23,706 nucleotides of DNA from contig CABUOQ010000029.1 of NCBI GenBank assembly GCA_902493275.1, positions 1-23,706 of the forward strand, read 5' to 3'. The notes beneath the pieces are model-generated. The model ran no database searches, was not told where the DNA came from, and was given only the letters and a program-made list of their open reading frames with translations. How positions within the stretch are numbered: the first letter of the stretch is position 1; each line of letters begins with the position of its first letter. Position numbers and translations under genes: made by a program. This document shows positions 9,333 to 16,325 of the stretch, one piece after another. Source of the stretch: an uncultured Bacillota bacterium. GTDB taxonomy: Bacteria; Bacillota_I; Bacilli_A; RFN20; CAG-449.

Positions 9333-9818
9333 CTATTGTTTATCAGCAACAGCCTTAACTGCACATGCAAAGTTACGGACTGGAGCTTGTAAGACAGAGC
9401 ATAACATTGATAATAATCCTTCTCTGCCTGGAAGTTTTGCAATTGTTTTAACTTCATCAGCTGAAACAACTTTTCCTTCGACTACACCACCCTTAATAAC
9501 AAAATTTGGGTGTGTCTTAGCAAATTTTGCAACCTCTTTTGGAGCAGCAATTGGATCATCTGCATAAATGAAAGCATTAGGTCCTTCAAGAATATCATGA
9601 ATTCCTTGAAGTCCTTCTTCTTCAGCAGCACGATAAACCATTGTGTTCTTAAAGACATTACATTTTGCATTAGATTTAGCTAATGTTCTTTTAAATCCAG
9701 AAATTTCACTAACTGTTAAACCACGATATTCTGCGATAACAAATGATTTAGAATTACTTAAAATTTCTTTAATTTCAGCAACATGAGCTTTTTTAGCCTC
9801 TAAAACGTTTGGGTTCAT
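9333..9818 (-). CDS. rplJ: 50S ribosomal protein L10
   Basis: Base of the ribosomal stalk; L10 binds 23S rRNA at the L11 region and carries L7/L12 dimers on its C-terminal helix. The 161-residue length is close to the family norm, and the N-terminal part 'SFVIAEYRGLTVSEISGFK' is typical. Translation starts at an ATG behind AGAGGAGG, directly after an L10 leader that probably mediates autoregulation by the L10-L12 complex. Confidence 0.98.
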   Translation of the reverse strand: MNPNVLEAKKAHVAEIKEILSNSKSFVIAEYRGLTVSEISGFKRTLAKSNAKCNVFKNTMVYRAAEEEGLQGIHDILEGPNAFIYADDPIAAPKEVAKFAKTHPNFVIKGGVVEGKVVSADEVKTIAKLPGREGLLSMLCSVLQAPVRNFACAVKAVADKQ

Positions 9819-9839
9819 TTGGCACCTCCTCTAAAAAAT

Positions 9840-9955
9840 TGTTTATATAGTCAACAATATACAGAGTTATTGCTATTCATTATTTAACATAATTCATAGT
9901 GTACCTCGGCAACATTATTAAGCCACCGGCCGTTGCTGTCTATGGTATATTGGAA
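9840..9955 (-). promoter_or_regulatory. Ribosomal protein L10 leader
   Basis: The minus strand upstream of rplJ holds a structured element: TACC pairs with GGTA and GCAAC with GTTGC around a core containing CATAGACAG, GGTGGCTTAAT and GCCGAGG. These are hallmark strings of the L10 leader found upstream of rplJ-rplL in Gram-positive bacteria. There L10 complexed with L12 binds its own mRNA to repress synthesis. It occupies the otherwise empty stretch between rplA and rplJ. Confidence 0.85.
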
Positions 9956-9968
9956 CTATTAAAGTAAA

Positions 9969-10652
9969 TTATCTTCCCTCAAATGTAAATTTGATTGAAG
10001 GACCCATTACTGTGTGCATAGCACAGTTTTTAACATAGACACCTTTAACAGATGCTGGGCGAATTTTTAAAATTGTATCACATACAGCTTTAAGATTATC
10101 AACAATCTTCTCTGTATCAAATGATACTCTAGCAATTGAGAAACAAATATTTCCTTCTTTATCTACACGATAAGAAATTTTACCTGCTTTAATCTCTTGA
10201 ATTGCTTTTGAAATATCTGGTGTAACTGTTCCAGTTTTTGGGTTAGGCATTAATCCTTTAGGACCTAAGATACGTCCTAATTTTCCTAATTCACCCATCA
10301 TATCTGGAGTAGCAACGATTACATCGTAATCGAACCAGTTCTCGTTTTTAATCTTGTCAAGAATTTCTTTTCCGCCAACGAAGTCTGCACCTGCAGCAGT
10401 AGCTTCTTCGACCTTATTGGTAACAGCTAAGATTCTCTTGGTTTTACCATTTCCGTGTGGGAGTGTTAATGTTCCTCTTAATTGTTGATCAGCTTGTCTT
10501 GGATCAACATTTAAACGGAAGGCTACATCGATTGTTCCATCGAATTTTACAGTTGATGTTTCTTTGACTAGTGCGCAAGCTTCTTCAATTGTATAAAGCT
10601 TACCTGCTTCGATTTTTGAAACAGCAACTTGATATTTTTTTCCTTTCTTCAT
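9969..10652 (-). CDS. rplA: 50S ribosomal protein L1
   Basis: L1 forms the mobile L1 stalk next to the E site and in many bacteria represses its own operon. At 227 residues it is full length. The C-terminal signature region 'PKTGTVTPDISKAIQEIKAG' and the preceding 'GRILGPKGLMPNP' are clear. The ATG is preceded by AAGGAGG. It follows rplK by 43 bases and is separated from rplJ by the L10 leader. Confidence 0.99.
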   Translation of the reverse strand: MKKGKKYQVAVSKIEAGKLYTIEEACALVKETSTVKFDGTIDVAFRLNVDPRQADQQLRGTLTLPHGNGKTKRILAVTNKVEEATAAGADFVGGKEILDKIKNENWFDYDVIVATPDMMGELGKLGRILGPKGLMPNPKTGTVTPDISKAIQEIKAGKISYRVDKEGNICFSIARVSFDTEKIVDNLKAVCDTILKIRPASVKGVYVKNCAMHTVMGPSIKFTFEGR

Positions 10653-10695
10653 ATTTTCCTCCTTGTGGTATTAGCGGGCTTTCCCTTCCACTATA

Positions 10696-11109
10696 TTAGT
10701 CATCTACAACGATACCCATTTGGCGGGCAGTACCAGCAATAACTTTCATTGCTGCTTCAACATCGGTGCAGTTTAAATCAGGTAATTTGTATTCAGCAAT
10801 CTTCTTTAATTGAGCTTGGCTGATATGACCAACTTTAGTGGTCTTTGAGTTACTTGATCCTTTTTTTACTCCAGCTTCTTTTAATAATAAACCAGCTACT
10901 GGAGCGGTTTTGATAACAAAATCAAATGATTTGTCTTCGTAAGCAGTAATAATTACTGGGACGACTTCACCGATTCTGTCACTTGTTTTAGCGTTGAAAT
11001 CAGTACAAAACTTAGGCATTAAAATACCAGCAGATGCTAGTTTTGGACCAGGTTTTGCTTGACCACCAACGAGTTCAAGTTTTACAACTTTTGCGATTTT
11101 CTTACTCAC
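10696..11109 (-). CDS. rplK: 50S ribosomal protein L11
   Basis: L11 binds the GTPase-associated centre of 23S rRNA and is needed for RelA activation and thiostrepton action. The 137 residues include the N-terminal 'QAKPGPKLASAGI' with its proline-rich stretch (the usual Pro-Ala-Pro-Pro appears as Ala-Lys-Pro-Gly-Pro) and the C-terminal RNA-binding 'GTARQMGIVV'. The start is GTG at 11107-11109, with AGGAGG 8 bases upstream; no in-frame ATG is nearby. It is the first gene of the rplK-rplA transcript. Confidence 0.98.
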   Translation of the reverse strand: MSKKIAKVVKLELVGGQAKPGPKLASAGILMPKFCTDFNAKTSDRIGEVVPVIITAYEDKSFDFVIKTAPVAGLLLKEAGVKKGSSNSKTTKVGHISQAQLKKIAEYKLPDLNCTDVEAAMKVIAGTARQMGIVVDD

Positions 11110-11147
11110 GTGGCATTCCTCCTATATTAGTAAAATTTGTCCGTGCT

Positions 11148-11210
11148 GTGGTTAACGAATAGACTTTTTTCTATCCTTCCACTGCGCAATTTCATGGAAT
11201 TATTACGCAG
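11148..11210 (-). promoter_or_regulatory. Structured 5' leader of rplK, probable L1-binding regulatory region
   Basis: Two adjacent helices can form in the rplK leader. One pairs 11182-11190 with 11202-11210 (9 bp, CTGCG core). The other has GTGG/CCAC (11148-11151 with 11179-11182) enclosing a 6-bp helix (11157-11162 with 11171-11176). The GTGGAAGG / AACCAC arrangement resembles the L1-stalk mimic known in rplK-rplA leaders of other bacteria, where L1 represses translation. The identity as an L1 site is inferred from position and shape. Confidence 0.5.
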
Positions 11211-11234
11211 GTCGCAATAACACCATGCTTTGAT

Positions 11235-11263
11235 ATATTACATTAATTGCAAGCCCAATACAA
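11235..11263 (-). promoter_or_regulatory. Putative sigma-A promoter of rplK-rplA
   Basis: Minus-strand TTGTAT (11258-11263), 17-base spacer, TAATAT (11235-11240), just upstream of the structured rplK leader. Spacing is ideal but the -10 is only a moderate match. Confidence 0.4.
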
Positions 11264-11310
11264 GAAAAAAAGTTTAAAAATGCTCTTTTTTCGCATTAAA
11301 ATAAATTTAA

Positions 11311-11316
11311 TATAAT
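11311..11316 (+). promoter_or_regulatory. Putative -10 element for the YihY-family gene
   Basis: A perfect TATAAT lies 30 bases before the ATG of the plus-strand membrane protein gene. The matching -35 region is T-rich and weak, and no convincing Shine-Dalgarno follows, so initiation may depend on a short AT-rich leader. Confidence 0.3.
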
Positions 11317-11346
11317 AAAATTATATTTTTTATAAAAAATAATGAT

Positions 11347-12159
11347 ATGAAAAAGATTTATTCTCGCTTAATAACTAACAAGTATTTTTCAATTGCTAAG
11401 GATATTCTTACCTTAAGCGGAGATAAGCGTTTTATTGTATCTTCTTTGGCTTACTATTTAATTATTAGTTTAATTCCATTATGCACATTGACATACTATT
11501 TTTTAAATTTATTTCACATTGAAGAAAATTTTGTTTTATCTATTGTTAATTCTTTTGTACCAAATATAAAACAACAATCAACTTTTACTATAAAAGACTT
11601 ATTTAATAGTAATTTTAACACCATCATATCTTTAATGTTTAGCATTTATATCGCTAGTAAAGGCTTTTTGAACTATTTTTATTATTTAGAAGACAAGTTC
11701 AATTTAAATAATAACTTAAATTTTATTAAAACCCGTGTTTATATTAGTGTTTTAACATTACTAACTAGCTTATGCTTCTCAATTTTTAACGCATTATCTT
11801 ATTATTTTAACATAACTACAATTCATCAATTTAAAAATATAAAATGGTCAATTAATTTAATCTTAGATTTTATTTTGTTTCTATTTTTAAATTATTTTTT
11901 GTTAAAAAGAAAAATTGAATTATTCGATTTAATACCCGGATCAATCGTCACCTCAATATTATTTAATATTTCTTCATTCTTTTTAAATTACTATCTTTCA
12001 ATTTACGAAAAAAAGGAAAAATATTATGGCTTATTCACAAATATTATTATTTATATTTTATTTATATATCTATTAGCCTATTTCTTAGCTTTAGGAAATC
12101 AAATAAATTATTTATTTCACAAAAAAAATTGTCACCAATTTGATGACAATTTTAATTAA
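11347..12159 (+). CDS. YihY/BrkB-family integral membrane protein
   Basis: A 270-residue, very hydrophobic protein with about six membrane segments. The N-terminal 'SSLAYYLIISLIPLCTL' near residues 32-50 matches the start of the YihY/BrkB family, once wrongly called ribonuclease BN. Its biochemical role is not established. It is the only protein-coding gene in the window on the plus strand. It interrupts the usual nusG-rplK neighbourhood and overlaps the nusG stop by 4 bases in a tail-to-tail arrangement. The last residues are rich in Lys, His, Asn and Asp because they also encode the nusG terminator hairpin. No strong ribosome binding site is visible. Confidence 0.8.
   Translation: MKKIYSRLITNKYFSIAKDILTLSGDKRFIVSSLAYYLIISLIPLCTLTYYFLNLFHIEENFVLSIVNSFVPNIKQQSTFTIKDLFNSNFNTIISLMFSIYIASKGFLNYFYYLEDKFNLNNNLNFIKTRVYISVLTLLTSLCFSIFNALSYYFNITTIHQFKNIKWSINLILDFILFLFLNYFLLKRKIELFDLIPGSIVTSILFNISSFFLNYYLSIYEKKEKYYGLFTNIIIYILFIYLLAYFLALGNQINYLFHKKNCHQFDDNFN
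12121..12153 (-). terminator. Terminator of the rpmG-secE-nusG operon, inside the 3' end of the YihY gene
   Basis: A perfect 10-bp inverted repeat (12125-12134 with 12144-12153) with a 9-base loop. On the minus strand it is followed by a run of 8 T, giving a good Rho-independent terminator just past the nusG stop. It lies wholly within the last codons of the convergent plus-strand gene. Read on the plus strand it ends in only four T, within the stem, so it may also act weakly for that gene. Confidence 0.8.
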
Positions 12160-12716
12160 ATCTTATCAATTTCAGAGAACTTAACATCTAATTGAGTTGG
12201 TCTACCAAAGAATACAGTAGTAAGCGTAATCTCACCTGTATCTTTATTAATTGCCTCAATTGTTCCTTCACTGCCTTCAAATGATCCAGTAAGAATTCTA
12301 ACAACATCACCAATTTTATAGTTGGAGAACATCTCATCATCGACCATACCCATTCTCTTAAGAACAGTTTCAATTTGCTCACGAGTAACCGGGAAAGGTT
12401 TAGCGCCACCACCAGATGATCCAATAAATCCTGTAACACCTGGAGTATTTCTAACCATATACCAAGCTTCATCAGTCATAATCATTTCAATAAAGACATA
12501 ACCTGGATAAAGGTTTTTCATTTTTGTTTTTCCCGTTGGTTGACCATTTTTCATTACTGGAACTTCATGTTCAGCAACAATTATTCTAAAAATATAGTCT
12601 TGAAGATTGTGAGATTCTTTTCTTTTTTCAAGATTATCTTTAACCTTATTTTCGTGTGAAGAATAGGTATTAACAACATACCAGTTTTTTTCAATTTTTG
12701 GTTTACTATTTTCCAT
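12156..12716 (-). CDS. nusG: Transcription termination/antitermination factor NusG
   Basis: A 186-residue protein. The N-terminal NGN domain starts with 'NWYVVNTYSSHENKV' and includes 'LYPGYVFIEM'; the C-terminal KOW domain covers about residues 130-186 with 'IGDVVRILTGSFEGSEGTI'. NusG binds the beta' clamp helices and modulates pausing, and its KOW domain contacts Rho or ribosomal protein S10. It is the last gene of rpmG-secE-nusG. The usual downstream neighbour rplK is separated here by a convergent membrane protein gene. Confidence 0.98.
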   Translation of the reverse strand: MENSKPKIEKNWYVVNTYSSHENKVKDNLEKRKESHNLQDYIFRIIVAEHEVPVMKNGQPTGKTKMKNLYPGYVFIEMIMTDEAWYMVRNTPGVTGFIGSSGGGAKPFPVTREQIETVLKRMGMVDDEMFSNYKIGDVVRILTGSFEGSEGTIEAINKDTGEITLTTVFFGRPTQLDVKFSEIDKI

Positions 12717-12735
12717 AATTTATCCTCTAATTCAC

Positions 12736-12999
12736 TTATTTTAAAAATAGTTGCTTAAAGTTAGTAAATAACATAGCAATTTCGGCAACTGAGCTTGAAG
12801 ATGAACCAGTTGTTAAGTTTTTATCAAGAACTCCTAAAATCTTAGCGATGATAAAATCATCTATTGAACAAGCAACAGCTGAAAAAACTATAACTGCAAC
12901 AACAACACAAAAATATCCTAATAATTGTTTTGGTGTAGGCCATCTAACCATCTTACCTTGCTTAATAACACCTTTAAAATATCTTCTAATTCTATACAT
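12736..12999 (-). CDS. secE: Preprotein translocase subunit SecE
   Basis: Essential small subunit of the SecYEG channel. The 87-residue protein has the cytoplasmic amphipathic motif 'KMVRWPTPKQL' near residues 17-27, the conserved SecE signature, then a single membrane segment at about 30-50. A Ser-rich hydrophilic stretch and a hydrophobic end follow; the C-terminal extension is longer than in minimal SecE proteins. It sits between rpmG and nusG, the standard order. Confidence 0.95.
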   Translation of the reverse strand: MYRIRRYFKGVIKQGKMVRWPTPKQLLGYFCVVVAVIVFSAVACSIDDFIIAKILGVLDKNLTTGSSSSSVAEIAMLFTNFKQLFLK

Positions 13000-13010
13000 G
13001 TTCTTAGCTC

Positions 13011-13160
13011 CTATTTAGATTCCTTATGAAGGGTATGTTCATTGCAATGAGGACAGTATTTTTTTATTTCAATTCTTTTAGATGCATCAGTTTTTTTCTT
13101 AGTAGTAGTGTAGTTTCTACTTAAGCATTTTGAGCATATTAAAATAACTTTATCTCTCAT
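13011..13160 (-). CDS. rpmG: 50S ribosomal protein L33
   Basis: A 49-residue protein read directly from the minus strand. It begins MRDKVILICSKC and contains two Cys pairs (CSKC and CPHC), so it is the zinc-binding form of L33. 'NYTTTKKKTDASKRIEIKKY' is typical of the family. The ATG at 13158-13160 is preceded by an AAAGG-type site. It is the first gene of rpmG-secE-nusG, directly behind a strong promoter. Confidence 0.95.
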   Translation of the reverse strand: MRDKVILICSKCLSRNYTTTKKKTDASKRIEIKKYCPHCNEHTLHKESK

Positions 13161-13195
13161 CTTTTTTTACCTTTCTATGAATCTATTTCGTAATT

Positions 13196-13224
13196 ACTCT
13201 ATCACAACTTTTTTTCATAGTCAA
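13196..13224 (-). promoter_or_regulatory. Sigma-A promoter of rpmG-secE-nusG
   Basis: Minus-strand TTGACT (13219-13224), 17-base spacer, TAGAGT (13196-13201), about 35 bases before the rpmG start. The -35 is 5/6 and the -10 is 4/6 of consensus with ideal spacing. Confidence 0.7.
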
Positions 13225-13285
13225 TTAAGATTAACAAGTTAATAAATAATTTCCATCTAACTTTGTGTTATTTATACATTAAAAA

Positions 13286-13969
13286 TCACTTGTCTTTAGA
13301 AAAAGTAATATTTTTATTTTCATCTACATTAAATTTTATTTGAGAATAATAATAACTACGTATTTCATTTTCAGAATATGCTGGAATAATTCCATCACTA
13401 GACTTGCAATAAATTCTAAGTGGTTCATCTTCTACTGGTGATATAGTAAATGTATATTGTATCCTACCTTTACTTTTAATCAAATCATCCGCAGTTATAT
13501 TATCATTAAATGGCATTTTTTTATAATATAACATATTAAATTCTATATCAAAAAAATACTCTGTTATATTTATAAAAGAATATATCTCTTTGACATCATA
13601 AACATTTCTATAGCCATCAATATAAATGTTTCTATAAAGCTTAAATTCTAATTGCTGATTTTTATCAGAGTTCCAGTATTCTAGTAATTCTGGATATGTA
13701 CTATTACTTCCGAAATAAACTTTAACATTAGGGTTTAAACTACTTTCGTTTTTTACTTTTATTCCCGTATTCCAACAATCAAAATCTAGACCAGAATGGC
13801 AATCACTATAATTTTTGTCAAGACCAACTTCAATATACTCATCTTGTGAATCAATTTCTGATAACACGCTGCTAGATTGTGTTAATTTATTATTACACGA
13901 TGATAATAACGAAGAAAATAAGCATAAACAACTTACGGCAATTAATACATTAGATTTTTTTTGCATCAT
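13286..13969 (-). CDS. Predicted lipoprotein of unknown function
   Basis: I do not recognise a family. The 227-residue product starts with a lipoprotein signal: Lys-rich N-terminus (QKKS), a hydrophobic core with 'VLIAVSCLCLFSSLL', and a lipobox LSSC with Cys25 as the lipidation site. The rest is hydrophilic and rich in Tyr, Asn, Ser and Asp, with further Cys, and looks like a surface beta-rich domain. The chosen ATG at 13969 lies 4 bases after GGAAGGAG, with a second ATG one codon later at 7-base spacing; the longer reading from a TTG would hide the signal peptide. It sits between sigH and rpmG, where such a gene is not usual. Confidence 0.65.
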   Translation of the reverse strand: MMQKKSNVLIAVSCLCLFSSLLSSCNNKLTQSSSVLSEIDSQDEYIEVGLDKNYSDCHSGLDFDCWNTGIKVKNESSLNPNVKVYFGSNSTYPELLEYWNSDKNQQLEFKLYRNIYIDGYRNVYDVKEIYSFINITEYFFDIEFNMLYYKKMPFNDNITADDLIKSKGRIQYTFTISPVEDEPLRIYCKSSDGIIPAYSENEIRSYYYSQIKFNVDENKNITFSKDK

Positions 13970-14140
13970 AATACTCCTTCCAAATATATTATACTTTTGT
14001 AGATGCTTTTGTATTTTCATAAACAATAGCAATTATCAACCATATCATTTAATAACCATTAAGTCTATTTTCAATATGTAAATAATAATCTAAGCTCAAA
14101 ACAAAAAGATATCATTATATTATCTCAGTATTATATGTAC

Positions 14141-14166
14141 CCTACATATATTGTAGGCTTTTTTCT
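14141..14166 (+). terminator. Orphan terminator-like hairpin on the plus strand
   Basis: CCTACA / TGTAGG with a 5-base loop, followed by C and a run of six T on the plus strand. No plus-strand gene precedes it. The 14033-14183 gap otherwise holds only AT-rich sequence. It could end a small plus-strand RNA or be a relic. Confidence 0.4.
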
Positions 14167-14183
14167 ATTGTTTGTAAATCCCA

Positions 14184-14765
14184 CTATTTAGGAATTTTTT
14201 TGACTTTTAGTTCTTTTACTCTTTTAATCGATTTATTAATTATATATGTCACTTGATTAATTGACATTTTAACTTTGTGAGCAATTTCTTGGTATGAATA
14301 GCCTTCACTCCATAAAATAATTATATTTTGTGCTTCTTCTCCGTTTTCGTCTTTAATTATTTTTAGACAATCATTATAAACATCATGTAACTCATATTTA
14401 TTTATAGGAACTACTTCATTAGAAAAAGTATTTTCAAAAACTTCATCTATTTGATAAATATTTTTAAAAATTTTTGCTTCATTATTCAAAGATTCAAAAT
14501 GATTATAAAATCGTCTTGAAACAATCAATTTCCAATAAGAAAAGAAATTCGATTTATCAAATTCATATAATTTTAAAGCATCTAATGTCTCTTTTAAGAC
14601 AATACTTCTCAAGTCACTTCGCATATACCCTATAGTTGTCCCAGAATTAATGAATTTTTTCTCAATAACTATAAAATGTTTCTCAAACAAAGAAAAAAGA
14701 AGCCTCACAGCTTCTTGATTATTTTTTCTTATTTGTAGAATTACTTCATCTATTGCTAATTCCAT
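14184..14765 (-). CDS. Divergent SigH-type RNA polymerase sigma factor
   Basis: A 193-residue sigma-70-like protein with a region 2-like first half (an SYWKLIVSRRFYNHF segment near residues 82-98). A clear region 4 helix-turn-helix lies near residues 150-185 ('GYSYQEIAHKVKMSINQV', then 'INKSIKRVKEL'). Its place between rlmB and rpmG is where B. subtilis has sigH, so I infer a SigH relative. Similarity appears low, and the promoters it serves are unknown. The start follows the rlmB stop by 5 bases, within an AAGGAAT site, so it is co-transcribed with rlmB. Confidence 0.75.
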   Translation of the reverse strand: MELAIDEVILQIRKNNQEAVRLLFSLFEKHFIVIEKKFINSGTTIGYMRSDLRSIVLKETLDALKLYEFDKSNFFSYWKLIVSRRFYNHFESLNNEAKIFKNIYQIDEVFENTFSNEVVPINKYELHDVYNDCLKIIKDENGEEAQNIIILWSEGYSYQEIAHKVKMSINQVTYIINKSIKRVKELKVKKIPK

Positions 14766-14770
14766 ATCTA

Positions 14771-15499
14771 TTATTCCTTTGGATGCTTACTATTATATAT
14801 CGCGGCAAAAAATAACGCTGCTGCTACTGAAGCATTTAAAGAATTAACATGACCAACCATTGGTATTTTACAAACATAATCACTATTTTTAAGTAATAAT
14901 GGTCCAATGCCTTTACCTTCAGATCCGATAATGATACCCGTTTTCATCCTGTAGTCAATTTGTCGATAATCTAATGAAGCATTACCATCACTTGCTACAA
15001 TCCAATATCCACGCTCTTTTAATTTGGTCAACGCTTGATTCAAATTAGTAACTTTAGCAACTTTAGCATATTCAATTGCTCCAGTTGAAACATGACCAAC
15101 AACATTGGTCAATCCTACTTGGCGATTACTAGCAATTATATACCCGTCAATTCCTAAAGCATCTCCGCTTCTTAAAATCGCACCAAAATTATGAGGGTCT
15201 TCTATACCATCTAAAATAGCAATGCATGGATATTCAAATGCATCTAATTCATCAATTAAATTATCTAATTCATAATAAGAATAATCATTAATTTCAATGA
15301 CAATTCCTTGATGATTAACCTTACCAACAAGTTTATCTAATTCTCGACTAGATAAATAATCATAATGAATTTTCTTCTTTTTTAAAGCATTGAAAATTTC
15401 TTGGTCTTTAAAACCATCAACTAAAAAAACATTTTTCAAAGTTTCATTATGGTTTATAGCATTACGACATGAATTTTTACCGAAAATATAGTTTTTCAT
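14771..15499 (-). CDS. rlmB: 23S rRNA 2'-O-ribose methyltransferase RlmB (SpoU family)
   Basis: RlmB uses S-adenosylmethionine to methylate the ribose of a guanosine in domain V of 23S rRNA (G2251 in E. coli). The 242 residues show all SpoU/TrmH motifs: 'ILDGIEDPHNFGAILRSGD' near 92 with the catalytic Asn and Arg, 'IIGSEGKGIG' near 190, and 'IPMVGHVNSLNASVAAALFF' near 212-230 forming the trefoil knot. A short N-terminal substrate-binding domain precedes. It lies in the conserved cysS-rlmB-sigH order. Confidence 0.93.
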   Translation of the reverse strand: MKNYIFGKNSCRNAINHNETLKNVFLVDGFKDQEIFNALKKKKIHYDYLSSRELDKLVGKVNHQGIVIEINDYSYYELDNLIDELDAFEYPCIAILDGIEDPHNFGAILRSGDALGIDGYIIASNRQVGLTNVVGHVSTGAIEYAKVAKVTNLNQALTKLKERGYWIVASDGNASLDYRQIDYRMKTGIIIGSEGKGIGPLLLKNSDYVCKIPMVGHVNSLNASVAAALFFAAIYNSKHPKE

Positions 15500-15518
15500 C
15501 CCAGTAATTCCTTTCTCA

Positions 15519-15550
15519 AAATTGTCTCAAATATTTTTTGAGTCCAATTT
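15519..15550 (-). other. Imperfect hairpin between the MgtC gene and rlmB
   Basis: AAATTG pairs with CAATTT and CTCAAA with TTTGAG, with a small internal loop. On the minus strand only four T follow, so it may be a weak terminator or attenuator separating cysS-mgtC from rlmB-sigH. Confidence 0.35.
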
Positions 15551-15587
15551 CGCATAAATATTACACATATTAAATGTCTTTGTCTAG

Positions 15588-16316
15588 TTAACGATGATAA
15601 ATTTTATAATCTATTGGATTTAAGCGATATTTTAATTCTTCACCAAAAGATTCAATTTTAGAATTTGAATTTGGATTAAGCAAAATAGTCAAATGGTACA
15701 TTTGATTTCCTTTTTTATCTTTAACGATATTAGAATGAATATTACGCACTTCTATATCATATGCATTAGATAATTCCACAATATCTTTTAAAACTGGCGT
15801 TTCTGATTGTAATAAGAGAATAATCCTTGGTAGGCGTTTATTAATTTTTACTTCAATTTTAGTAAGAAGAATCAAAGTGATTAACGATACTGCAGTTGCA
15901 ATAATCGCTCCAGAAAAATATCCTGACCCTGCCGCTAAGCCAATAGCTCCACAAAGCCAAATTGTCGCCGCAGTCGTAAGTCCTTTAATATCTGTTCCTG
16001 TTTGAATAATAGTTCCAGCACCTAGAAAACCTATACCAGAGACTACCTGAGCAGCTAGACGCGCTGGATCTCTTGTCGTAACGCCATTAAACGCCGGTGC
16101 CGACACAGAAATAATCATAATCAAACAAGCACCTAAAGAAACCAAAATATGCGTTCTTAATCCCGCGGCATGACCGCGATATTCTCTTTCCCAACCAATT
16201 AATCCTGCAAAAACAGCAGCACAAATTAATTCAATTGTTATAAGAATAATATGTCCGATTCCCCCAAATTGTCCCCATTCACTTTTTTCAAAAAAGTTTA
16301 TGATTATCTCATCCAT
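15588..16316 (-). CDS. MgtC/SapB-family membrane protein
   Basis: A 242-residue protein with a membrane domain of about five helices and a C-terminal soluble ACT-like domain (residues about 165-242). Family hallmarks are 'GLIGWEREYRGHAAGLRTHI' near 40-60, 'RDPARLAAQVVSGIGFLGAG' near 82-102 and 'GLTTAATIWLCGAIGLAAG' near 112-131. MgtC of Salmonella supports growth in low Mg and within macrophages and inhibits the F-type ATPase; in free-living bacteria its role is less clear. It is 9 bases downstream of cysS, probably in one transcript. In B. subtilis this slot holds mrnC (Mini-III), not mgtC. Confidence 0.92.
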   Translation of the reverse strand: MDEIIINFFEKSEWGQFGGIGHIILITIELICAAVFAGLIGWEREYRGHAAGLRTHILVSLGACLIMIISVSAPAFNGVTTRDPARLAAQVVSGIGFLGAGTIIQTGTDIKGLTTAATIWLCGAIGLAAGSGYFSGAIIATAVSLITLILLTKIEVKINKRLPRIILLLQSETPVLKDIVELSNAYDIEVRNIHSNIVKDKKGNQMYHLTILLNPNSNSKIESFGEELKYRLNPIDYKIYHR

Positions 16317-16325
16317 AATCCTATC

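Noticed and set aside
12188..12472. 94-codon reading frame inside nusG
   Set aside because: Shifted frame of the KOW domain coding sequence; Leu-rich composition typical of a shadow.
13815..14081. 88-codon plus-strand reading frame opposite the lipoprotein start
   Set aside because: It overlaps the signal peptide region of the better-supported lipoprotein gene and has no ribosome binding site or family resemblance.
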